A DNA stretch of 33,765 bases from Akkermansia muciniphila. Lineage in GTDB: Bacteria; Verrucomicrobiota; Verrucomicrobiia; Limisphaerales; UBA9464. The DNA lies in contig CAMDJH010000037.1 in NCBI GenBank assembly GCA_945900455.1, positions 1 to 33,765 on the forward strand. Reading direction: 5' to 3'. Below are positions 27,227 through 33,765 of this stretch, piece after piece (within the stretch, counting starts at the first letter, position 1; each line of letters opens with the position of its first letter). A program made the translations under genes and the position numbers. The notes below the pieces were generated by a model. It had not been told where the DNA came from, did no database searches, and was given only the letters and a program-made list of their open reading frames with translations.

Positions 27227-27367
27227 ATGACAGATGCAAATGGCTCAACGAGGGCGATTGATTTCCAGTTCGAGGTGCGCGACAAGCACGAGATCATCGC
27301 GCGTGGCCTGCGCAAGCGCGGGGTGATCAACGCGGAGAGTTTTCCCGGCGCGTGGCACGCAAGCTGA
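27227..27367 (+). CDS. Small hypothetical ORF or coding remnant
   Basis: A 46-codon ATG-started frame begins 9 bp after the prepilin stop and contains the protein-like text IDFQFEVRDKHEIIARGLRK. Amino-acid composition looks real (mixed charges, few rare residues), but I do not recognise it. It has no clear Shine-Dalgarno sequence. It may be a fragment of a lost gene. Confidence that it is expressed is low. Confidence 0.25.
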   Translation: MTDANGSTRAIDFQFEVRDKHEIIARGLRKRGVINAESFPGAWHAS

Positions 27368-27374
27368 CTTCCGC

Positions 27375-27397
27375 AAAATAGACCTGCCCAACGCAGG
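27375..27397 (-). terminator. Candidate Rho-independent terminator of the PVC heme protein gene
   Basis: Read on the minus strand, 11 bases after the stop codon, CCTGC-GTTGG-GCAGG (27397-27383) forms a 5-bp stem and is followed by TCTATTTT. The stem is short, so it is a weak candidate. Confidence 0.4.
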
Positions 27398-27408
27398 CCC
27401 TATCCCGC

Positions 27409-30400
27409 TCACTTCTTGAACATCGCGTGCTTTACGTTGCCGCCCGCTTCGAGATACGCCACCAGGTCGAGAATCTGATCGAGCGTCAACGAGCTTAACA
27501 TTCCCTCCGGCATCGGTGAAACATCCGACAACTTCCGCTCGCGAATGTCGCGGGTGACAAGCGTCGTGGCCGCGTCGCTGATCAAGCTCGTGCGCACGGA
27601 GATTTTCCCCGCGTCTTCCAGTTCCACCGTGCCGGTGAGCGTTTCGCCGTTCGCCAAAAAGAAAGTCGTCTGGCGAAACTTCTCGTCGATCACGCGTGAT
27701 GGAAACAGAATCGACTCCAGGATTTCCTTCCGTCCAAACCGGCTCGCAACGCCCGTGAGATCCGGCCCCAGCACGCCGCCTTCGGTGCCGACGCGATGGC
27801 ACGCGCCGCACTGCGCGGTGGCGAAGGCCGCGCGCCCGTTTTCAAACACCCGGCCACGAGTCGCCTGTTCGACCATTGGCAGCAGTTCCTCGACTTTCCA
27901 ATCCTGCACGAACTTTGGCGGCGTGGAGGAAGCAGGCGCGGCTGGCTTCGTCTCCAGCAAGCTGCGCAACGCCATGCGCTCGGACGCGCTCAGCGAAGCG
28001 GTGGCTTCGGCGCGGATGTTTTCCAACGCCCGATAATACTCACGCGCCCCTTGCATCTTATCCGCCCGCGCCAGCGCGGTGAAATATGCGCGGCGCTGAT
28101 CGAGTGTCCACCCGTTCGTCACGGCCCGGAGGCAGTAGAGGTAGCGGAGCAATTCTTCCGAGGAATCGGCCTTCGCCAGAAGTGGGATCGTTTTCGGCAG
28201 GACGGTTAACGACTTCAAATAAACCAACAGTTCCACCACTTCGTGATCGAGCGCAAAGTCGTCGGAAGTAAACAGCCGTTCCAGTGCGGCTCGCGCTTCA
28301 AGGAATCGGCCCTCGCCCATTGCCGGATAGCGAATCAAAGTCAGCGCGAAGGCCCGCACTACGCTGAGTCGTTGTTCGCGGGCGAGGCGCGGTGTGTCCA
28401 GCGCCGACAGTGCGGCGAGCAGGAAGTTGGGGTGGCGGCTCTGCTCCCCGCCGGTGCTGTCCCAAAAGCGCGAGCGTGGCGCCGCCACCCGGGCGGCCGC
28501 CAGCCATGCGGTCACTGGGGGAATCTCCGCGGTGGGTTGAACTCTGGTTTGATGAAGCCTTTGCTCCCATGTTTCAAAGGATTGCCACTCGAGTGCAACC
28601 CGCGCGGCATGGCGAATCCACAGGTCGGGGTGGCTGAGGTGAGGCCACACGTAATCGACAACTTGCCGACTGTCCATGGGAGGCTCGGGCGGGCAATGGA
28701 GGATTTCCAAGCTTCTTCGCAGCGCCCGAAGTTCCGTACAGCGCTTCACCTCGGAAAGTTCGGCGGCGGATTTCTCCGAACCTTGTTCCAATGGCCCAAC
28801 ATAGCGCACGCGGTAGAGACCCGATTGCGTCTGCCGACCGCCGGTGATGAAATACATCGCTCCATCAGGACCAAACGCGAGGTCGGTGACATTGAGCGGA
28901 CGGCCGCTGACGAAGCTCTCGCTCGTGCCGGTGTAGCTCGCGCCGCGTGGCGTGAGATGCACCGCGAGGATGCGACCGTAGGACCAATCACAAATAAACA
29001 ATGCCTTCCGGTAGCGCGGCGGAAACGCGGCGCGCGTGCCGAACTCGATGCCGGTCGGCGAACCGACGCCGATGTTCACCGCCGCCGGCAAACTGTCCGG
29101 GCGAAACTCGGGAAACGTCGCGGTCGTGCGCCGCCAGCCGTAATCGCCGCCGCTCACGAGATGGAGCACGCGCGTGGGCTGATACCACGGCGCACCGATG
29201 TCGCGCTCGTTGTCGGCGTCGTAGCTGAAAGCTTCACCATCTTCGTTGAATGCCACGTCGAGCGGATTGCGTAAACCGCCGCAGAACATTTCCCAAGTGC
29301 GGCCTTGATCGCTGCTGCGGAGCAAGTGGCCGAGAGGTAGACGTTGGGCGAGCTTCGAAGGCGCTTCGTCCCACGCGGCGGGAATGAGTTGATCGACGCC
29401 GAAGAAATTAGGCGGACACTTTGATGACGCGTTGGTCCTGAGTGTCACATCATCGCCGTGGATGAGGTAGAGCGCGCCATCGGGGCCGAGCTTGATGTGG
29501 TTGCGTCCGTGGCCGGCGCCGCCGGCGGTGTGGAGCAACTCGGTCACTTCATCGAACTGCCCCGAGCCTTTCGTATCGCGCAGACGGAAGAGGCCGCGAC
29601 TGTTGTTGGCGACCGCGTAGAGACCGCCGTGGGCATAGAGCAGGCCGCGGCATTCCAGCAGCGTGTCATTGATGAGCTCGACTTTTTCCACGGCGGACTG
29701 CCCAAGCGTGCAACGCAACATTCCGCGCTTTTCCTTCGCGATGGTGACGCGTCCCTGCGGATCGAACGCGAGGGCGATCCAGGAATCTTCGCCCGGTTGC
29801 GCGGAGCGGAGCAACTCGGCCTGATAGCCGGGCAACAACGCGAGTGATTCGGCGGCCGTGGCTGTGTTCGCGCCCATGGCGAGTTGCCAACTGTTGTAGG
29901 CATCGAAGGCTTGCCGGGCATCGAACGGATCGTCCTTCGGATTCGCCTCCGTCCGGCCAAGACTGCGCAGCGCGAGCTTCGAGTCGTTCTCGGCCAGCGC
30001 GGCCGTCCAACTCGCATCCGAAACGATCCAGTGAACTTTTCCCCGCGGCGAGGAAAGTTCGAGCACCACGCCGAAGGTCACCGCTCCGCGCGGATTCTGT
30101 CCGCGCACTTCCAGCACATTCTCACCGCCCTTCAAGAAGCTGCGGACGTCCGCGGCGGTGGCATTTGTGCGACTGTCGCTCGTGGCCACAGCTGCGTGGT
30201 TGAGCGTCACGTCCAGCCGACCATCGCCCGCGACGAGCAGGATCGCTTTCAACAATTCCGGCGACGCGACGAAGTGCTTGCGGAAAACGACGGGCTGCGA
30301 AGACTCGGTGGCGGCCGCTTGAATCCATTCCGGTCGGGGAAGATTGTTCGTCTCGGTGAACGCGAACGCGGCGCAAACATCAAACAGCGCCAGCGAGGCC

Positions 30401-30438
30401 AGCAGCAGTTTGGCCAAAGCAACGCGCGAACACTTCAT
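27409..30438 (-). CDS. PVC-type secreted propeller/HEAT/cytochrome-c protein ('membrane-bound dehydrogenase')
   Basis: This 1009-residue protein has a signal peptide (LAKLLLASLALFDVCAAFAF) and an N-terminal beta-sandwich of the galactose-binding type (about 30-165). A glucose/sorbosone-dehydrogenase-like beta-propeller follows at about 200-560 (repeats such as LAFGPDGAMYFITGG and IKLGPDGALYLIHGDD), then a helical HEAT-like part at about 570-840. A C-terminal PVC heme-binding domain has CGACH at 877-881 and a likely Met ligand later (SDVSPMPEGMLSSL). Such proteins are thought to oxidise sugars or alcohols in the periplasm and pass electrons to the bound heme; substrates are unproven. A good Shine-Dalgarno sequence fixes the start. 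It is convergent with the prepilin gene and divergent from the fucose-isomerase-like gene. Confidence 0.9.
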   Translation of the reverse strand: MKCSRVALAKLLLASLALFDVCAAFAFTETNNLPRPEWIQAAATESSQPVVFRKHFVASPELLKAILLVAGDGRLDVTLNHAAVATSDSRTNATAADVRSFLKGGENVLEVRGQNPRGAVTFGVVLELSSPRGKVHWIVSDASWTAALAENDSKLALRSLGRTEANPKDDPFDARQAFDAYNSWQLAMGANTATAAESLALLPGYQAELLRSAQPGEDSWIALAFDPQGRVTIAKEKRGMLRCTLGQSAVEKVELINDTLLECRGLLYAHGGLYAVANNSRGLFRLRDTKGSGQFDEVTELLHTAGGAGHGRNHIKLGPDGALYLIHGDDVTLRTNASSKCPPNFFGVDQLIPAAWDEAPSKLAQRLPLGHLLRSSDQGRTWEMFCGGLRNPLDVAFNEDGEAFSYDADNERDIGAPWYQPTRVLHLVSGGDYGWRRTTATFPEFRPDSLPAAVNIGVGSPTGIEFGTRAAFPPRYRKALFICDWSYGRILAVHLTPRGASYTGTSESFVSGRPLNVTDLAFGPDGAMYFITGGRQTQSGLYRVRYVGPLEQGSEKSAAELSEVKRCTELRALRRSLEILHCPPEPPMDSRQVVDYVWPHLSHPDLWIRHAARVALEWQSFETWEQRLHQTRVQPTAEIPPVTAWLAAARVAAPRSRFWDSTGGEQSRHPNFLLAALSALDTPRLAREQRLSVVRAFALTLIRYPAMGEGRFLEARAALERLFTSDDFALDHEVVELLVYLKSLTVLPKTIPLLAKADSSEELLRYLYCLRAVTNGWTLDQRRAYFTALARADKMQGAREYYRALENIRAEATASLSASERMALRSLLETKPAAPASSTPPKFVQDWKVEELLPMVEQATRGRVFENGRAAFATAQCGACHRVGTEGGVLGPDLTGVASRFGRKEILESILFPSRVIDEKFRQTTFFLANGETLTGTVELEDAGKISVRTSLISDAATTLVTRDIRERKLSDVSPMPEGMLSSLTLDQILDLVAYLEAGGNVKHAMFKK

Positions 30439-30445
30439 GGTCCAG

Positions 30446-30450
30446 TCACC
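30446..30450 (-). promoter_or_regulatory. Shine-Dalgarno site of the PVC heme protein gene
   Basis: On the minus strand GGAAAGGTGA ends 7 bases before the ATG at 30438. It is one of few clear ribosome binding sites in the window and supports this start. Confidence 0.65.
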
Positions 30451-30515
30451 TTTCCCCCGTCATTGGGCGGTAGCAAGTGGATTTAGTGGCTGGCGACCGC
30501 GTAGGGTCAAAAAAC

Positions 30516-30746
30516 TCATGCGGCCTCTCGGTGATGGAATTTCAGGAGGCCGCCGAGGCGCTTGCGAGTCTGTATATCCCCTGCCCTTTCACCGATCCGA
30601 TCCTCGGGCGCTGGAAACAGGATCACGTTGCCCTTGCCTTGGTGATTTCGCTCCGCGTGGACGTGATTCACGTAATTGTCAAGGCAGTGGCGCAGAGAGC
30701 CTTCTCCGAAAAGAATCATTTTTGACAGGAGCTCGGTCTTTACGGA
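30516..30746 (-). pseudogene. Decayed C-terminal tail of an integrase-core (rve) transposase
   Basis: The minus-strand frame reads ELLSKMILFGEGSLRHCLDN, then HAERNHQGKGNVILFPAPED and ends RLGGLLKFHHREAA before a TGA. This is the typical end of DDE/rve insertion-sequence transposases, where the ERNHQG block precedes the terminal GGLL-x-Y/F-Y/H-HREAA tail. The frame is broken by a TGA at 30747-30749 and no transposase text continues further up, so the catalytic Asp residues are gone. I find no terminal inverted repeats around it. It is a fossil of an insertion between the PVC heme protein gene and the fucose-isomerase-like gene. The rest of this 402-bp gap (30439-30840) shows nothing else I can name. 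Confidence 0.65.
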
Positions 30747-30840
30747 TCACTTAGATTCCACAGGTCAGGAGCCCTGAGGCTGCAGAATCCAAAATGTTGG
30801 CGTCTCACGACAATCCCGGTAGGATCTGCCCCCGCAGTCT

Positions 30841-32481
30841 ATGAGCATCTCTCGAACGTCCCGAAAACTCGCCGTGCGCCAAGTCCAACTGGTCGCCAGT
30901 GGGGACCTCCGTCTTTCCGCCAATCAGACTTGCTGGCCCGAACAGGCCCGCATGGAATCGGTTCTCGGGGACGCGTTGCGAGCCGAAGGTTGGACGGTGC
31001 AGCGAGGTCATGCCATGGATCGCATCAAGAAGCACGGCTTCATCGATTCGCAACGAATGGGAATGGAGGTCTTTCGTGGTCTCGACGCGAACGCGCCGTT
31101 GATTGTGGCGGAGGCAGTCTGGCAGTACTCGCACCATGTACTGGCAGGGTTGACGACGCACCGCGGGCCGATTCTGACGGTGGCCAACTGGAGCGGGCGT
31201 TGGCCCGGGCTGGTAGGGATGCTGAATTTGAATGGGTCACTGACGAAAGCAGGCGTTGCCTATAGCACATTGTGGAGCAGCGACTTTCGCGATCCCTTCT
31301 TTCTGGACGGCTTGCGCCGGTGGTTGGCCACCGGGCGACTTCCGCATGACACCTCACACGTCTTAGATTTTTCCCGCGCCAACGTTCCACTCGCCGACGA
31401 CGTACGTGGACGCGACTTTGCCCGGCGTTTTCGATCTGAAAAGGCGATCCTTGGCGTTTTCGACGAGGGTTGCATGGGGATGTACAACGCCATCATTCCC
31501 GATGAACTCCTGCACCCCACCGGGCTGTTCAAGGAACGACTAAGCCAGTCGACGCTTTACGCCGCGATGCAGCAGGTGTCCGATTCCGATGCCGAATCGG
31601 TGCTAACTTGGCTGCTGCGAAAAGGAATGACGTTTCACTGGGGCACGGATGAGAGCACCGAACTCACCCGGGGGCAGACCCTCGCGCAGTGCAAGATGTA
31701 TGTTGCCGCGGTCCGACTGGCGGACGACTTTGGCTGCGCAGCCATCGGGATCCAATATCAGCAGGGGCTGAAGGATCTCGCTCCGGCCAGCGACTTGGTC
31801 GAGGGATTGTTGAACAACACCGATCGGCCGCCGGTTCGTAGCGCTAAAACCGGCCGGATCTTATTCGATGGCGAAGCACTTCCTCATTTTAACGAGGTAG
31901 ATGAGTGCGCCGGCTTGGATGGACTTGTGACTCACCGTCTTTGGCGAGAATTGGGGTATCCACCCGAAAACACACTGCATGACCTGCGGTGGGGACAGCA
32001 CGTTCGCGGGGGCGGTGTCGACGATTACGTCTGGGTTTTTCTAATTTCCGGCGCGGCACCACCCGCCCATTTCATTGGGGGATGGAAGGGAACATCAAGC
32101 GAGCGGCAGCCTCCAATGTATTTCCGACTGGGCGGCGGCACGGTGAAAGGAATCAGCAAGCCCGGGTGGATTGTGTGGAGTCGTGTCTTCGTCGCGGGAG
32201 GCCGCCTCCACTGCGACCTCGGAGTGGCCGAGGTGGTTCGTCTCTCGGAGCGGGAAACCAATCGACGCTGGAAGGAAACCACTCCGCAATGGCCGATTAT
32301 GCACGCGGTTTTGCAGGGGGTATCACGCGATCAGATGATGGCTCGGCATCCAGCAAACCATATCCAGGTCGTTTATACCCCGGGAGAATCCGCGGCGCAT
32401 CGGGCTTGCCGGATCAAGGCAGCCGCCTTCGCTGAGTTGGGTATCGAACCGCATTTTTGTGGTACAGTTCGCATGGGATAG
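30841..32481 (+). CDS. L-fucose/L-arabinose isomerase-fold protein
   Basis: This 546-residue protein resembles proteins annotated as 'fucose isomerase' in PVC bacteria. Visible blocks are [20 protein letters not shown] (about 200-220), where FucI-type enzymes have part of the substrate pocket, the [20 protein letters not shown] helix and [12 protein letters not shown] around 280-320, and a His/Gly-rich C-terminal part. The fold interconverts aldose and ketose sugars with a divalent metal, but true FucI signatures are only partly present, so activity on fucose is unproven. There is no signal peptide, so it is cytoplasmic. It stands alone on this strand, with a transposase fossil upstream and repeats downstream; no fucose kinase or aldolase is near. 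Confidence 0.65.
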   Translation: MSISRTSRKLAVRQVQLVASGDLRLSANQTCWPEQARMESVLGDALRAEGWTVQRGHAMDRIKKHGFIDSQRMGMEVFRGLDANAPLIVAEAVWQYSHHVLAGLTTHRGPILTVANWSGRWPGLVGMLNLNGSLTKAGVAYSTLWSSDFRDPFFLDGLRRWLATGRLPHDTSHVLDFSRANVPLADDVRGRDFARRFRSEKAILGVFDEGCMGMYNAIIPDELLHPTGLFKERLSQSTLYAAMQQVSDSDAESVLTWLLRKGMTFHWGTDESTELTRGQTLAQCKMYVAAVRLADDFGCAAIGIQYQQGLKDLAPASDLVEGLLNNTDRPPVRSAKTGRILFDGEALPHFNEVDECAGLDGLVTHRLWRELGYPPENTLHDLRWGQHVRGGGVDDYVWVFLISGAAPPAHFIGGWKGTSSERQPPMYFRLGGGTVKGISKPGWIVWSRVFVAGGRLHCDLGVAEVVRLSERETNRRWKETTPQWPIMHAVLQGVSRDQMMARHPANHIQVVYTPGESAAHRACRIKAAAFAELGIEPHFCGTVRMG

Positions 32482-32860
32482 CGGGCATCCATGGCCGCCA
32501 TCCAAGAGAGTCGATGGTCGCGTTCGCTTCCGCTGAAAAGGGATTCGGAATCACGCGGTGGGATTCGCACGCGAAGCCGCGAAGTCGCGAAGCAAAGCAG
32601 CGCCGGCTCGGGCAACCACTTCGGCATGGATCGGACGCACCGAAGGGCCTCTCCGCCGCCGGAGTTAAGCCCGTGTAACCCTGATTGGAGAATTCGGCCG
32701 GTCTCACCCCAACCCACCTGCCCGATCCCCCTGATCCGCGGATTTGGATCATGTCATCGCGGTTGACCATATCAGGCGAATCCGGCTTTACTCAGGAAAT
32801 TGTTTGGACGAACACCACCGAACGCACTGCGTCCAACGTATCCAACCCATTTTCAATCCA
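32482..32860. other. Intergenic region with short repeats
   Basis: No gene is supported in these 379 bp. The stretch holds a three-unit 8-bp tandem repeat at 32571 and a copy of the palindrome ATCCGCGGAT at 32734-32743. A frame from 32744 runs into the STAS gene, but its first 39 residues are unlike any STAS N-terminus. The promoter of the STAS/HATPase pair must lie near the right end; no clear boxes were seen. Confidence 0.45.
32571..32594. repeat. 8-bp tandem repeat, three units
   Basis: Three consecutive units GCGAAGCC, GCGAAGTC and GCGAAGCA are seen. The related text GAAGCCGCGAAG also occurs at 8802-8813, so both sites carry parts of one family of intergenic repeats. Confidence 0.55.
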
Positions 32861-33166
32861 ATGACTATCTCGAAGCAGGCGAATCGTGACGAATGCGAAT
32901 TCATCCTACCGAAGCGCGTCGACGGAGCCGTCGCCGATCAACTTGAAGTCGACGTCCTCAACGCGATCAACGAAGGATTTACGCGAATCCTAATCAACCT
33001 CGCGGAGGCCGATTTCCTCTGTTCGGCGGGGATTCGGGTGATTCTCCAATATCACCGAAAAATGAAAGGCCTCGGAAAATCTCTGCTCGTTTCCCGGACA
33101 TCGCCGGAAATCGATCAGGTCCTCGAACTTACCGGGTTCCGGAGCCAAATCGTCGAGAAGCTCTAA
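32861..33166 (+). CDS. STAS-domain anti-sigma factor antagonist
   Basis: A 101-residue single STAS domain of the SpoIIAA/RsbV type. The phosphorylation loop reads DFLCSAGIRVI, with Ser55 at the place of the serine that anti-sigma kinases modify. The preceding RILINLAEA strand and the C-terminal QVLELTGF helix fit the fold. The unphosphorylated form would bind a kinase-type anti-sigma factor and free its target. The kinase-like partner starts 6 bp downstream. ATG 32861 was chosen because the domain begins just after it; the in-frame ATG 32744 adds a tail read from repeat-like DNA. Confidence 0.88.
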   Translation: MTISKQANRDECEFILPKRVDGAVADQLEVDVLNAINEGFTRILINLAEADFLCSAGIRVILQYHRKMKGLGKSLLVSRTSPEIDQVLELTGFRSQIVEKL

Positions 33167-33172
33167 TCGATC

Positions 33173-33610
33173 ATGCACCCGGCCCCAGCTGCCCGGGCGG
33201 TCTTTCGCGCGGCGAAGAATGCCGATCTCACCCGGGAGGGGTCCAGCAGGCTTGGAACATTTTCCGATCAAAATGCCCTGCCGGCCGCCGTTCGATTCGC
33301 CGCAGACCACGCCCTGGCGGAACATTTGCAGAACATTCTCGATCACTCAAACGCAGGCGAGATCGAGTACGAGTTCGCCGTTGACGTTGATCGCTTGACA
33401 CTCACCGTCCTGGACGACGGCGCTCCGTTTGATCCTCTCTCGGCGCCGTCACCCAATGCCGACCTATCGATCGATGACCGGCCGATCGGTGGTCTGGGAG
33501 TCCATATGATGCGAAAATTGATGGACGAGATCTCTTACCAACGACGGAACGGTCAAAATCATATCGTGATGACGAAGCGCATGAGCTTGCCTGCCCACGT
33601 CAATCCCTGA
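33173..33610 (+). CDS. HATPase-domain anti-sigma regulatory factor (RsbW/SpoIIAB-like)
   Basis: The 145-residue protein has a GHKL ATP-binding domain: N-box HLQNILDHS with Asn54, G1 box LDDGAPFDP (Asp81/Asp82) and G2 box GGLGVHMMRKLMDEI at 106-120. It is the stand-alone type that phosphorylates STAS partners and may hold a sigma factor. The first 35 residues are not conserved. The 6-bp gap to the STAS gene makes a two-gene operon. No sigma factor or PP2C phosphatase gene is visible before the window ends, so the output of the switch is unknown. Confidence 0.88.
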   Translation: MHPAPAARAVFRAAKNADLTREGSSRLGTFSDQNALPAAVRFAADHALAEHLQNILDHSNAGEIEYEFAVDVDRLTLTVLDDGAPFDPLSAPSPNADLSIDDRPIGGLGVHMMRKLMDEISYQRRNGQNHIVMTKRMSLPAHVNP

Positions 33611-33617
33611 TTCGCGA

Positions 33618-33639
33618 CCCAAATCCGCGGATAAGGAAG
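33618..33639. repeat. 22-bp repeat, copy 2 (first copy at 8784-8805)
   Basis: Identical to 8784-8805 and containing ATCCGCGGAT at 33623-33632. It lies 8 bp after the HATPase stop. A short GCGGT/ACCGC stem follows at 33656-33672 but has no T-run. Confidence 0.7.
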
Positions 33640-33708
33640 GACAGGACGGTTGGGGGCGGTTTTTGAGACCGCGGAATTCTCCGGTTAGGGTCAAAGCGGC
33701 TTAAAACG

Positions 33709-33765
33709 GTGACGGAAGACGACTTGGCGCAGCTTTTGAGCGAATTCCGAGGGGATGTTATCGGA
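33709..33765 (+). other. Possible partial frame at the right window edge
   Basis: From GTG 33709 an open frame (VTEDDLAQLLSEFRGDVIG) runs off the window. The minus strand is also open here and ends in a TGA after HRFKPL, so the strand cannot be decided from 57 bases. Confidence 0.15.

Noticed and set aside
28243-29274. 343-codon plus-strand frame
   Set aside because: Antisense to the propeller part of the PVC heme protein; composition of a shadow frame.
32571-32594. CRISPR-like repeats
   Set aside because: Only three 8-bp units without spacers; no CRISPR array or cas gene is present in the window.
33656-33672. GCGGT/ACCGC stem as terminator of the STAS/HATPase operon
   Set aside because: Only 5 bp, the T-run is in the loop and not after the stem.

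Overview
The window looks like chromosomal DNA of a Verrucomicrobiota (PVC superphylum) bacterium, GC rich (about 60 %). The evidence is the mix of families: a DUF1549/DUF1553 protein followed by a DUF1501 protein, a large secreted propeller/HEAT/cytochrome-c protein of the PVC 'membrane-bound dehydrogenase' type, a prepilin-like protein ending in an H-x-x-G-G-N-L-x-Y-x-D block, a fucose-isomerase-like protein and a small CPxCG zinc-ribbon membrane protein. The genus cannot be read from the sequence. No rRNA, tRNA or CRISPR array was seen.

Region 1 (323-11205, + strand) is the accessory part. A Rieske oxygenase, an isopropylmalate-dehydrogenase-like enzyme and a 1972-residue two-module nonribosomal peptide synthetase (A-T-C-A-T-TE) stand in line; the last two share an ATGA overlap. 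This is a compact natural-product locus. The first A domain lacks the Asp that holds the alpha-amino group of amino acids, and the second has a proline-like pocket, so the likely product is a non-amino-acid acyl group joined to a proline-type residue, with the two enzymes supplying or decorating a building block. After a 407-bp gap that holds a REP-like hairpin come a creatininase-family amidohydrolase and an MFS transporter; whether they belong to the cluster is open.

Region 2 (11227-21974, - strand) is a tightly packed block of housekeeping genes, in transcription order: a long UvrA-like protein, truB, ribF, metG, rpoN, a CPBP/CAAX-type membrane protease, a fused pseudouridine-synthase/rRNA-methyltransferase and a truncated prepilin-family remnant. 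The themes are RNA modification, translation and sigma-54 transcription.

Region 3 (22088-32481) is PVC-typical secreted machinery with many signs of decay. It holds the zinc-ribbon protein, a DUF1549/DUF1553 protein whose C-terminal part is replaced by a jelly-roll segment, a DUF1501 protein missing its N-terminus, a 550-bp stretch of repeats, a prepilin-type protein, the PVC heme-binding propeller protein (- strand), a broken transposase tail and a fucose-isomerase-like protein.

Region 4 (32861-33610) is a STAS plus HATPase pair, a partner-switching regulatory module of the SpoIIAA/SpoIIAB type. Four exact copies of the 10-bp palindrome ATCCGCGGAT lie only in intergenic DNA (8789, 9051, 32734, 33623), marking a dispersed repeat family across the window.
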